From assembly GCA_018873245.2 (NCBI GenBank), contig JAEMBT020000005.1, forward strand, positions 6,682,001 to 6,746,000: 64,000 nucleotides of DNA, in the 5' to 3' direction. The position numbers and the translations under genes are program-made. Of this stretch, positions 39,857-53,000 are shown piece by piece; the first letter of the stretch is position 1; the number at the start of each line of letters is the position of its first letter. The notes beneath the pieces were generated by a model, which had not been told where the DNA came from, did no database searches, and was given only the letters and a program-made list of their open reading frames with translations. Source of the DNA: Archegozetes longisetosus (taxonomy: Eukaryota; Arthropoda; Arachnida; Sarcoptiformes; Trhypochthoniidae).

Positions 39857-42800
39857 TCACACATTATGGCTTTGCATTTGCAATGAGTGGCCATTGAGTG
39901 GACTCCCATTACTATTGATTGACGCAAACCTAGAAGCCGTTTGGTGTTGGCTCTGAGGTTGTGTTGAACGTATGGAAACGCTGACTGTATTGCCATTACT
40001 ATTATTGTTTCTAAAAGCACTTGTATTTGCATAAAGTGGTTGATTGTTATGTCCTTGTGGTGGGCTGAAAGTGACCAGGCCATTCGGGTGATGCCTTATA
40101 GCACCGTTATTTGGTAAATTGTTAGCGGCTGCTGCTTCTGTCTCAAGACTTAATCTTGAATATGACATCACTGTTGCTGTGTCTTTGTCTGGTTGTCGAT
40201 TGACTTCTACATTTTCAGTGTTTTTTACGGGTTGAGGCTTTTTCTGGTCAAAGTTAAAAATTGAAACAATAGTAATTTCCCATAAGCATGATACGAAAGC
40301 TAGGTTCATATAAATATTAGATTCATGTGGGAGTTAGATTGATGTAAATGTTAGATTTATATCAAGATATTGAGCATTGTACAGTTGTAAACTTAATAAT
40401 TCTCGATAGCAACAAGATTACGACTGTTTCTATTTCAGCCTGCCTATGGCGCACATGAGTTTTTTTGCTAAATTTGATTTTTAATTTGTTTTAATTACCA
40501 TTTTGAGTGTTCTATAAGTTTATTAATATTTTCAATATTATGGTCTGATAGAAAACATGCCATCACAACGTATCACATCTGGTTACTATCTAGGATTATC
40601 AAGTTTTCGAGTGTATACATTGGCGCAAATCACGCAAATGTTTATAAAGAGTTAGACTAATGTTCATAACATGAACGCCTAATCTGCAAAAGCTTTAGTT
40701 ATTGAGCGTGATTTGCAAAATATTGAGTTTTAGTGAGCTGGTGACCGGTAATTACTTGAAATCACGCTCAATAATGACACTTAATAAGTTGAAATAAGTG
40801 TGCGATAGCTCTAATGCGTTATTGCACAACCTTAACTAAACTTGAATCTAAAGTTTGAGTTTAAGTGTAAGAATTTTTAGTGAAAATAATATGCATAAAA
40901 CGAGCACAATATTCAAATACCAGGAAATCAAACACTCGCATCAGTGACTTTTAAGAAACACTTACGCTTTCAAACAAATAAAAGCAATTATGAAAATGAG
41001 AATAAGTAGAGCTCCGGCACCAACTGCAATACCGATTCCGATGGCTTTCGAAGATTCAAAGTTAGGGTCAACATTTTGCTGGTCGATACGTCCTTCGATG
41101 TTATTTTCCATTTCATTAGCAATGGCTAACTCGAGGCAACGCGGAATGGTTCCACTCCTGATAAACAAATTTATATAATTAAGAAACACATGTGAAAACT
41201 AAGTTCAATCAATTCTTGCCATTCTCCTGTTGCCAAACATTTGCGTTGCTGGGATTCGCCAATCATCTTGAAATCTGGTAAGCAATGGTATTCAACAATA
41301 CTTCCGAAAAATGTGGTTCCATTGACCAGATAGCCGCGACCGTTGGGGATGACAGGAGGTCGACCGCAATCGACAACTAGTATTTAAGAATGGAGGGTTG
41401 AAATGATATGGAATTTATGACTGTAGTGATAGCTTACGTCTACAATAGGGAATTTCACTACTCCACTGGCCATTCGACTGACAAGTTCTAACTTCATCGC
41501 CCACTAGTTCTAACCCGTAAATGCACGAATAGGAGGCTTTGCCACCAACTGAGAAACTACTTGCTTCGACAATAGTTTTGTCATCTTTGGTTTCAGGTTT
41601 GCCACACGTGACAACTATAAGATGATTTGAATGATTAGAAATATTGTAAGAGATATAAATTATAACTTAGAACGTATTGAATACCATCACAAATGGGTGG
41701 AGTACTACTCCATGTTCCGTTCTCAAGACATATTCTCCTTCCAGGACCATTTAATTTGTAATTCTGATCACACTCGTATTCAACTGTACTGCCATAATAA
41801 GTAGTATTAGTACTAAGTAACCATTTTCCATGAGAGATAGGGAACGGCAGTCCACAATCAATATCTACAATTTGGTAGATTTAGTAATTAATCAATAGAT
41901 CCAACAACTCAGCTATAGATTTAACAATCAACTAAGTGAATGTTTGACTTCAACTTACAAACACATATCGGCGGTGCTCCGTTCCAAAGACCGATGGACT
42001 CACAAGTTCTCAGAGATTGTCCCTGAACTATATGTCCAAGAGAGCATCGATACTGTACTGTTGAGCCAACTTTAAATGAATCACTCGTTGATCTGTCATT
42101 TCCACTGTAAACAACAGATGAATTTTTCGGTACTTCAGGCGGAACGCATCGAATCTCTATTTAGAAAAAAATGGAATAAAGTTCAAGTATAGTCCGATGT
42201 AAAGCATCATCTGAAACAAATTTTGCATACCTTCGCATTTGGGTGTAGTTCCAGACCAACGTCCATCGTCCATACATGTACGGGTTCGGGCTCCTATCAG
42301 TCTATAGCCGGTACTGCATGAATACATTAACTGACTGTCCAAATAAGTGGTTGAATTGACATAAGTGACTTCTCCTTTCAGAATAGTTTGAACTCGACCG
42401 CATTCAACAGCTATCGAACAAAAATGATTGATTAGGTAAAAAAGATCAGTAAAGATGTGAGATCGAAAATGATTAATAAATATGTTGACATACCTTTGCA
42501 AACGGGTGTTCTTCCGTGCCACTTTCCATCAAGATCACATTTACGTTTCTTATCTCCCTCTATCATTTTGTGACCTGGTTCACACTCAAACTCTGCTTCA
42601 GAATGGACAGTAAATGAGTCACTTAGTAGCCTAACGCCTTGAGGCACATCAGGTTTTCCACAGTCAATGACTGAAATGACAAAATTATAGAGAGATGTAA
42701 CAATTTGTTAGTAGCCCTATTTGAATGATTTAATTAAAACAATAATAGTATATTATCTTACGTTTACAAGTGGGCTCGATGCCACTCCAGGTGGCATGTT

Positions 42801-45232
42801 CTGTGCAATTACGAGTTTCTTCACCATTTATACTGTAGTTTTGATCGCACTCATATTTAACAATGCTATTATAAAATGTAGTCCCATTAAGTAACCTAAA
42901 TTTGGCATTTCTCACTTCCAGTGGAACACCACAATCAATAACTAAAACAGAGAAGAATATTCCAATTATCAAATGTAATATGTGTGGGATAAGTTATAAT
43001 TTGATAGCTGAATAAATAAATACATTTGCAAACAGGTTCATCATCAGTCCATTTTCCGCCTAATTTGCAGGTACGAGTGGAGTTTCCAACAATTTTGTGT
43101 CCCTTATGACAGGTATAAGTAGCAATGCCATTTTCAGTGCGATTAGTAATATTAATCGCACCGTTCGGTATGAATGTTAATACTGGACACCAGCTGTATA
43201 GGCATTTAGGCTCAGTGCCACTCCAACTTCCATTTCCGAGGCATATCCTTGTATCGTTGCCTACAAGTGTGTAATTTTCATCGCAGCTATACTTAGCAGT
43301 GGCATTGAAAGTGGTTCGCGATTCATTAACAAACTCGACTTTGCCATGAATTATATTCGGTAAAGAACCGCAATTAACATATACACACGTAGGCGCAGAA
43401 TTTTGCCAAAACCCATTGCTTTGACAAACACGTTGTGCTGATCCGTCTAATCGATTGCCAACTGGACACTGATAGTTAATTGATTTTCCTACTCGATAAT
43501 CTTTTTCAATGATTGTTGAATTCTCGTTCTTATCGGGACTGCCGCAGTTTGAAGGATTGTATTGACAAATCCACGGCAAATAGTCTAAGTCTGTGAAATA
43601 TAAGCAAACTAAAAGTTAAGAAGATTGACAGAACAAAATTTGAGAGCTATGAATAGAGAGAATAGCGCACCACATGTAACATCATTCCAAAGCCATTTTC
43701 TTCCACCATCGAGTACAATGCAGTTTTGTTGTCCATTATAGTTATTTGGCTGATCTTCAGCCCAAAGAAAGCTCGTCAAAGGCTGACCATTGACCCAATG
43801 CCAACTAGAAGCTCGTGAACGATGAAAACTGGGACCGTTATGCTGATGAACATCGCGACGCGCTCCGAGCCATACCAGCTTTGATTTGAGTTTTGTTTTT
43901 ATTCTTTCCAATTCGTAAAATAGGAAGTTGTGCGTTACATCGACTACAGAATTGACGACTAAACCACCTCTTGCTTTGCAATAGGATTCTGCATCTGTAA
44001 ACGATCCGCCTCGTTGTGTTTGGAACTCATAGCATGTCTTATTAAAACTTGTCAACTGTTGATATTCCATTTGATTCCCACATCGATCCGAAGAAAATTC
44101 TTTGAATATTTAAGGGAGAAAAAAAGATTTTTGAATGCCAAGTAATGCTAATTATGTAAAAACCCAGTCGGGAAAATGATTTGTCTTCATTTTTCTATTT
44201 TTATTTTATTTTATTTTTGATGAAAATGCAAATAAGTATAAATTAATCATACCTTTAGTTGTAAAGACAAAAACTTCACAAAGCGATAAAGATCCTTCAA
44301 TGCCAACCATTTGAATGTAAACATATCTTCCAATAATGGGTATGGCGCAGGGAAGATCCTTATTAATGCCATCGTCTTAATTAAGATAAATAGTGAGAGA
44401 CAATTAGCATTGAATGTTAAGAATGAATAGTATGAATGAAGAAAAGTAGATTTGGATGAAGATAGGGTATAGGACTACTTAAAGTTAATTTAAAGTGTTA
44501 AAATATAGGATTACCTAAAGTGCCTGGATACCACGCACACAATCGATTCCCCTGAACATTGGAACTGTTGCCAACCCTAATTTCGAGATCATGCAAAGGC
44601 TGATGACCACAACACGCACGTGTGACGATTCTGATTACTTTAATTTCGTAGGGTTGTAATAGATCGACCTGCCACCACGGGCTTGACTCTGTCTTAGTTT
44701 CCGTGCAATACCTGTTTTCGTGAACAGTAGTCGTGTCACCATCGTTTGCGTTTCTCGAGTCTCCGCCACGAATAGTACTCGACTGATTAGTTGGTTTACC
44801 ATACGCTACATTCACGGCTAAAGTGTCATATATTGAAAGTTAGAAAAATGTTTCAGTAAAAAGTTTAGTTTGAACGCATCAAATGTCACAGAAGCAAAAC
44901 AAGTGATTGTTTCAAATAACAGTAGAAATAATGAGATGTTTAGATTGCATGATATACTACAGATAAGTCTTACCACAATAAGGCAGATCTCCTGACCATT
45001 TGCCATCATTACCGCATAGTCTTATCGATGAGCCAAATAGTTCATATCCATCATCACATTTATAAGTGGCAGTGGATCCAGAGTTGATATTATGTTCATC
45101 AGACAGAGTTACCTGAGAGTATAATGGGATTGCTGGGTGTGGGCATGATTTCGCATCTGTAATAGTCAAAGATATGACCGTAAGATTATAGCATATCAGA
45201 CTCAATCGGAATATGATATAACATATTTTCAT
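39857..45232 (-). CDS. fw: Furrowed-like receptor: CCP, F5/8C, C-type lectin, 10 CCP, TM
   Basis: Fourteen exons encode about 1168 residues: 45232-44974, 44817-44515, 44375-44253, 44099-43671, 43590-43024, 42941-42762, 42670-42494, 42410-42231, 42156-41959, 41864-41685, 41614-41438, 41376-41220, 41157-40968 and 40243-39857. A signal peptide (MKICYIIFRLSLICYNL...) precedes one CCP/sushi domain. Next come a discoidin F5/8C domain (VAYGKPTNQSS, SSPWWQVDL, RACCGHQPLHDLEIRVG), a C-type lectin (WLGARRD, WAEDQPNNYNGQQNC, WLWNDVTC) and ten more CCPs with Cys, CxxGxWS and PxC signatures. One membrane segment (GIGIAVGAGALLILIFIIAF) and a Gln/Asn-rich tail with PVKNTENVEVN follow. This order is that of Drosophila furrowed, a selectin-like adhesion protein acting with Frizzled in planar polarity and in bristle and eye development. 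The last two introns appear to use GC donors; the final one is uncertain. Confidence 0.95.
40699..40774. repeat. 16-bp perfect inverted repeat in the last furrowed intron
   Basis: TTATTGAGCGTGATTT (40699-40714) is repeated as its exact reverse complement at 40759-40774, with a 44-nt loop. It can fold into a hairpin in DNA or pre-mRNA. No known small RNA was recognised in it. Confidence 0.8.
41158..41219 (-). other. GC-AG intron in furrowed
   Basis: Between the last CCP exon (ending GAATG) and the membrane exon (starting GAGTGGAACC), frame and the Trp of the CCP consensus require the donor GCAAGA. The intron is 62 nt and ends in CAG. Confidence 0.75.
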
Positions 45233-45848
45233 ATCAATTGTTTTTGTTCTTCTATAAACACTGAATATAAATGATTAATGAATGCCTCATCTTAACTGTT
45301 CATTCATTCGATATGTAATGTGAAGGATACATTAGATCGAAATATTCACATTAAAAACACAATTTCTATAGAAGTTTATAATTTGTATCCTTTAGAAGTA
45401 GAGAAGGAAAAATTTCTCAGTCCTTGACCTCAATAAACGGGATACGAACGCATCATTATTTTATAAAAAGAATTGTTTTATACAGCGTTATATTGAATTT
45501 TGTAATGGTTGTTTGTAGAAAAATTCTTTTATGCAGAATTACAGTGGCTTTTAGGGGGAAAAAAAGGTTGACATAAATACGTGTGCATACAGTACTGCAT
45601 GCATCTTACATACAGTAGAGTATGTAATCTTTTTGAACATATTCGTGTTAGTAATGCTGAACAGTCTTAATAAGAAATTGACTCCGTTTATAATCGCGTA
45701 AAAATTACCTAGAACAATAAATAATCAAATTATGATCTCGAAGATTGATAAGATATTAAAATTTCTTATTCATGATTCGTAATTGCAAAATAGTGCCAAT
45801 TTTTGTGCTGGTTGTTAGACCTTATTTAAAATAATATAAGTTGTGAAA

Positions 45849-45875
45849 TAAGTTTTATAAGTTTTATAAGTTTTA
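45849..45875. repeat. 10-bp tandem repeat (TAAGTTTTAT)
   Basis: Nearly three copies in a row, no mismatch in the first two. Confidence 0.75.
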
Positions 45876-48800
45876 GAAATGTTCACTCCAGCTACAAAGG
45901 CAACGTCTGACAGATTTTAAGCTAATTTCCTTTTACTCATTTTCCTAGTTTTAAAAAAAGATATCTTTATAGATACGTAAGGAGTCCTTCAAGTGTCAAA
46001 ATGAATGAAACAAGTTGATATAGAGAAAGAAAAGTGTTAGAAGCTAGAAGTAGAATGAAATTTTTCTTACTAAGACATATTAACATGGCGTGCATAGCAG
46101 ACAAAGCATGACACGAAGAAGGAACGACTCATTAGAAATAGAAAAATTGAATTCAGTAGTGCACGAATCGAATGATATTTTACGTATCTTTAATTATTCA
46201 CCTTATTCATCTTAACAATTAAACTTGAATTATTTCGTGAAACCTACTATTTAACAATGGACATGTTTGCTACGCACAATCTGTTCATTACTTACAATTA
46301 GCTTACTAGACATGAAATAAATCTAATAAATAATATATAGCGAAAAAGGTAATTATCTAAACAAAGTATATATTTAGTTGGAATTGACGCAAAGCCAAAA
46401 TCATTTAATTTGTCAATCTTATCGATTTATGAAGAAGAAAACACACAATAATTACAATGATAGTAGAAACTGAAGGCATGATGATGAGCAGGTGGATCAG
46501 TGATTCATGAGAATAAGTATTCAGCTAACATCGTGCATAGTATGACCTTTGAGACGATCTCTTAAGGTTAAGCTCTCTGATTCATTTGATACAATAGTTG
46601 TTATTATGGTCCCAGTTTAATGATGTAGTCATCCATTTAAATTGGAGAATGAAAGAGATCTAGCCTCTAAATAACCTGTGATAATAAAACATAAATGATG
46701 GGCAACTTAGATGATGGCCATCAACAAGTTCCCATATGGTACGAGTTGTAGATTCATTAGAATACTCTACAATCGTGTTATCTAAGAGAAAAATTCTTTC
46801 CGAAAAGCCATTCAAGTTTATGTAATAACAGCTTTAAAACTATTTAAAACTATAGGACGATTTTAATAATCAACTATCAAGCCAAACAGATGACATTGAA
46901 ACGCATTTAATTTGAAAAATTGATGACATTCAAATGTAGCTAATATGAAAACTTGAATTTAAATTCGTTCATTTCAACTATAATCACAGTTCCTTATATG
47001 GATTGCTAAATGCGCTTAATAATCAGTTTATGTGATTGTGGGAACTTGACGATTGTACTTGCATTAAAAACGGCATAAATTAATCTTATAGTAATTATTT
47101 TACTTAATTTAAATACGTTTTCAAGTTTCTATAAATAAGTTGGTGTAAAAGTGTCTCATTTATTTAGTTTATCAAACAATGACTTTAAACCATTTAACAA
47201 TAAACAGTTTCATTATGTTCGTCCTCTTTATTTTTAACATTTTTGTCAAAATTCATTCTATTATTATATTTGATCATATTTTTAATTTATAGAAATAATT
47301 TGATTTAAGTAGAACAGTCTTATTATATGTTGAAATATGTTGAAGCAAGCTGAAAAATGTTCAGAGAAAACACATAGATTATGAAAACTGTATTTTTAGA
47401 AAATTTCGCTGCAAAACTGATAATCGTTTGCTTTTAGAATCATATTAAAAGTTGAAAATTTTCATGCTTTAAAAAGCTATTTACAGTAAGTCACAAATCA
47501 GCGATTCAAAACCCAAATCAATTTGAAATTTGGCTTTTTTATTCAATTCTGTCATAATTGAAGAAGTTTCTAAAATAGTCGAAAGTCAATCTATGGTTGA
47601 TTTGCTCGTTCAAATTTGAGTTTCGTAAAAATTGACTGAAGAAGTAATTTCTATTATGAAAAAAATGAATACTCTTACAAAAGGCATTTAAAACTTGTAA
47701 GAGTTTCGTTTGCTGGAAGTTTTTCAAATAAACGATTGAAGTGATTGCTGCACGAAATAATACTTTTGAAAAATGGAAAAAAGTTGAAAAAGGAAGAAAT
47801 AGTTTTGTAAAAAAGCACAAAAATACTAAAGTTACTTGGAACGTGTCCTTTATAATAACGAACAAGCAGTAATACCCTGTAATAAAGCTCAACTGCGAAT
47901 AATAGTAATGTCAAACTCTAATTATTCAACTTCAATAACGCAATCTCAATTAACATTACTTTAGAAAAGTTTTCAATTTAAAATAACTTCTGAAACATCT
48001 TCTGTTAAAAATACTTGAGAGAAGTTTTGAACTAAAATTTGATGATTAATAGAATTTGATTTATTGAGGAAATGTATAAAATTAAGATTGAATATGAGGA
48101 CGTAAGTTCATAAAATGAAATGATTAAATGAATTTTGAAAAAATTTCATGTTTAAGGAACGGTTAGATAATGGAAGAACAATAGATCATCATAATTTGAT
48201 TTGAAAATTTGTGTAATCAACTTGACCAAAATGAGTGAATAAATCAAAAGCAATTACTGATAAATAAACATTGTGTCAACTCTAAACTGATACAAAATTT
48301 AATAGAATAGTAGTTACAACATGGAAATCAGTGAAGGCAATCAAAACTAGTGGACAAATTTGAATTTATTAAATAGTAGTACTATTGAATACCAATTGAA
48401 CACTAATTCACTACTGGTTCAATACTAATTCAATGTTAGATAATAGTTCTCAGTAGAATGTACTCATTCATTCAAAGTAAATATCAAAACATATATTCAA
48501 ATGAAGTTGTTCAATAGTTATTTAGTTTACAGGAAATTTTTATTTGCAAATATTTACGTATTATTAGAATTAGCTTAAGTTTAGGTAGATTCAAAGTATT
48601 AGTCTTTAAATTTCTGTTATTGGTGCCATAGTGAGTGAAGTGAAGTGAGGCTGATTGAAAGTTAGGCTCGGGATTTGAAAAAATAAATTCTTTGTTAATA
48701 TTAACTGAGCAATGAGTTAGCGAACTCTGTAAAAAAGATGCATAATCGAGTTAATAATGCGTGCGTTTTCCTCATGCAAATATATTAGGAATGTAATATG

Positions 48801-49929
48801 GAAATTCAAGCTAGCTAGCATTAATTATTGAACAGTCGAGATCCTCATAACTTATTCATAATTTTATCCTATAATCAAATGTTCGTGCGCTCATTTAAAA
48901 CAATTCAAATTATGCAAATTAGCAAATCAAACAAATTGGAAAAACAAGTTCTAACAGTTGGCAAACACTAAAACAGTATTTTAAAGATGATAATAAGATG
49001 AAAAAGGAAGATGTCCAGAGTGGATAAGTGTTTGATTAAGAGGAAGTATTTATAGATAAGAGGGATAAAGAGGTATTTTAGATGAAATCCACCTCCTCAT
49101 TAATAATGGCTTAATTTAAGTGTGAACTTACTCGTGACCGTATTATTGGATGCTTTGTCAGTTTTATAAGTATAATACTATTTTAGGTCTAATTTCTTTA
49201 TCTCTATATTCTGTATTTTTAGAAACTTTAGCTCGTAAATACTTTATCTCTTGTCCTTATTTTGTTTAAAAATGGAATTTCGAAAAATAAAAATATCGAA
49301 GAATAAAACATATCGAAACAAATTGAATGTCCAATGAAATATAATTTATAGTTGTTTTGATAAGCGATAAATAGGAAATATAAGAGTAGAGTAGAAGCGA
49401 TCTTGAAATTTCTGAAGAGGCATCTTATGGAGCATAAGAACTTGAAACGATTAGCTTGTTTATGTTTATTGTTTAATACAATGGAATCTGATAAATGATA
49501 ATTTTTATTCATTTTTAATCTAACTTATGATCATTGAATTATAGTTAAGTTTGTGTTGAAGTGACGCAATCCTTTGTAAAGAAGCAATAAACTAAAAATT
49601 GTAAGTCAAAGAAACGATTCTGACATTTAATGCCTAGCATCAGATAATAGGGAGAATTTTCCCATGTAAGACATTTCTATTGTACTTAAAAATATCTGCA
49701 TTCCATTATTATAATTTCTACACAACCTATTATCTGATAATTCAATAAAGTTCATGAAACTTTCAACCGTATTCAATACATACTATAACTGAATTTATAT
49801 TTCAACTATTTGTAGCCATTAGCAGTTGATTAGGTGATTTTTCTTTTTAGTTTACATTCAATTCAATTAAATTCAATTGGAATCCTTCGAATAACTGCAT
49901 AAGCAATAAGCATCGGATTATCCAATTCA

Positions 49930-50010
49930 ATGGTTTGAGTGGAATTCAATGCTCTGAATGGGATTGAATGCTCTGAGCAGAATTGAATTCAATACTCTGA
50001 GTGAATTTGA
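49930..50010. repeat. Degenerate ~20-25-bp repeat
   Basis: Three diverged copies built on GAATTCAATGCTCTGAGTG. The flanking DNA is also rich in ATTCAATT. Confidence 0.6.
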
Positions 50011-53000
50011 AACGATGATTCGTGATAGAAAAACACATATTACATTGATTACTGTATGCTGGCAGTCATGCCAACAATACCATTAATCCGTACAATATGT
50101 TCATGCTAGAATGAAACTAACATTGGTTTCCAATCTATTATCTTTTGCTTCCTTCTGCCATTTTTATATAATTCCATCTAACGTTTTGATTGAACTTTCA
50201 ATGACCTCATCTCTTGTAATTGAAAGTGCACTTCATTTTGATTAAAATTTTATTAGTTTTTTCCCAACGTTTTTTTTTACCTCAATCGATAAGTTTGGAG
50301 AAATTTAATCAGTTGATTTCGACATTTTTTCAATTTACTTTTCTCTATTTTTTCTCTGTTTTTTCCTTTTTTCACTCTATTAAGCTGCACATATTAATCA
50401 TCTTCATCTTCAATGCAAGAAGTTATTACCAAACGCAAAAATATGAAATCAACAGAAGAGCAGAATTTTAGAGAAAAATAGTAGATTTTAATGTTTGCTC
50501 ACTTTTATCATTGAACTAGACTTAAATCTATTGAGTAAAGGAAACGACAAAATTATTAGAAAAAAAAGAAAAAGAAAAAAAGATAAAAGAAAAATCCTTG
50601 GGTTCAATCAAACTTGAATTAAGTTGAGATTGAAAATATAAGATAAATTAATGAATTTTGATCTGTAAGCGAGTGATACAGCGTGTCATTTATTCAAAGA
50701 AAAACTTAGACTTAATTACAATTAGGAGACAGAAACGTTTTTTACTTTAGTTTAAAATCAAAATAAATGTTCGGTTCTTGTCACTCGTGTGACAACGCCG
50801 TGTGGCAAATAATTAAAGTTTCTAATGATCGATAGTTTGAAAATACTATTAATAATTGCAGATACGATTTGTAATTACAGAAACTATTAGTAATGATTGA
50901 CTGGTGTGAAACAAAAGCTTCCCTATCGATAATTGGTGTCACTTTGGAAATTACCCACATCGATTAAATTGGTAAATTTGAAAATTTAAATATGAATAAC
51001 GGAAAAACCACAGTTGATATTTCCGTAGACTTTTCAGTTGGATTAAGATGTTTTGATTGATTAGGAAGAGGTGTTATATATAAACTGTCTACAAACTGAA
51101 TGGCTCTCTATAACCTCTAAAGTGATTGAAGGCAAATGCTTTTCATTAGTTCTATTTAAAGATCATAAGTGTTCATACTTAAGGAAAATCTCATCCAAGT
51201 CTTGTTTGTTTACTGTTTCAAGTTGATTGTAATGTGAATTAAGTTCAAATAAAGCCGTAAGGCTACAACACTTACACATTGTTTTTACCACTTCGAACAC
51301 TTTGTTTAGCTCAACAGAGCATTGACCGAATCTAAAGTTTTATTGTTTTAGGTGTTAACTCCATCAAATTGCAATTTATTCAGAATGGTTTTCACTTATT
51401 TGTCAAAAGAAAATTTCGTACCAGACCTTTCAGAGGACGGCCACTAAAATGTACACAAAACAAACTTCGTTTTGAGTAATCATTGAATGTCAATACAAAA
51501 AAATCTTTGTTGTCCTCAAATAGCTTTATAGAAAAATGAATTAAGTTTTCACTTAATATGAGAACTTTTCACATATGAAAAGTTTATTTAAACTTATCAC
51601 ATCAGAAAAAATACTGAATCAATAAAAGTTTGGAATGCAAAGCTCAAATCTGAAATGTTTCCGTCATCTATATCTCAAATATTATTGTTTGGGTCGAAAA
51701 ATTGCATAGAGGTAAGTTTTAACATGGCAAGTTTTGAAGAGGGTTCACATTTCGGTCAATTGAAGCAGTAAAAGAAGAAGAGTTAGTATTGATTAAAATA
51801 TATTCATAATATTGACTGCAATATAATGAGTAGTAAAGAAAATAGAAAATCACTATTTTATTGAGATGTAGGCTAAATATAATTTAGTTTTAGTTATGAC
51901 AACTATTAAAATTAATGGGACAGTAAAAGAGTTTCAAATAATAATGAGTAATAAGAAAAAGTTCACTTAAACGCATTGTGTCACCATTTAATAGCATAGT
52001 TTTTTGACATTACTTTACCTAATTTAAGCGTAAGTTTTAAGTAAAATACACTTAAAACAACATTAAATACATTATAAAATGTATTATTTAACTAAAACAA
52101 GCATTTAATGTCTAATGTTACTACTCGAAGCATTTACTCTATGAATTATTTATTCATTTTTATTTCCTGTTTTTAGTTTATCAGCAAACTCTTGTTTTAA
52201 GCAAAATACATTTCTACTTTCAAAAGTAAAAGCTCATAATAATAAAGAAATAATTTTCAAAGTTATTTCTATTTTCAGTAGTATTCATTTGGGAAATTAT
52301 AAAAAGGAACCACAAAGGAATACCACGATGACATTTTGATAAATACAAATTTAATCGAGCAATTGCTTTTGCCCGCAACTAACAACAAAAATCAACGAAC
52401 ACTATTTGAAAAGAAGATTTTAGTTGAATATGTAATTTATGTAAATTCTAATATAATATTTGATTTTTCGTTGTAGTTTTTAATTTTGGTTTCCTTTGTA
52501 AAACGCTGCAATTTCATCAAAGCGTGCACTTAATCACTGACTTATTTAAATAAATGATTGAAAAGAGCTAAACGACTGGAATGACTGCAATGATTGGTAT
52601 AAGTGTTCCACTTTTAAGCTAGTTGATTCAATAGTGAAATTATTATTCTAACGGCAAATCAATTAATCTAGATTCTGTCCTCTAGATTATTATTACTGTA
52701 ATTTAAATTTTCAATCGAGTTCAATGCGTAAAATATGAAATTTGAATATTATACATAAAAAATCAGTGATTTTAATATAACAAACTATGTGTCAAAGTAG
52801 CAGATGTAGGACCTTCTGAACTGAATCACAATCCAGTTTCACGGCATTCATTCATTTATAAACGGCTTTGTGTTAACAAACAGTTATTGTTAAATGATAT
52901 GAAGTTTCATCATTATCTTCTGAACCAGAAGCTATAAGAGAAGCCGCAACAATGAAACGTTTTCCTATTGTTTGGTATTATTTTTTTTCAAGAGAATGCC

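Noticed and set aside
45575-45625. Near-palindromic sequences around GCATACAGTACTGCATGC
   Set aside because: Short, with mismatches, and alternate AT/CA content makes such palindromes common in this DNA.
47539-47914. Overlapping minus-strand ORFs of 117 and 79 codons
   Set aside because: Phe/Leu/Ser-dominated composition, as expected for T-rich random DNA; no motif, no splice context, no homology recognised.
50550-50600. Poly-purine A/G run
   Set aside because: Simple low-complexity sequence; not a poly(A) tail of a retrocopy because no gene precedes it.
51563-51584. 9-bp hairpin AACTTTTCA-CATA-TGAAAAGTT
   Set aside because: Short A/T-rich stem, expected by chance in a 19 kb AT-rich region.
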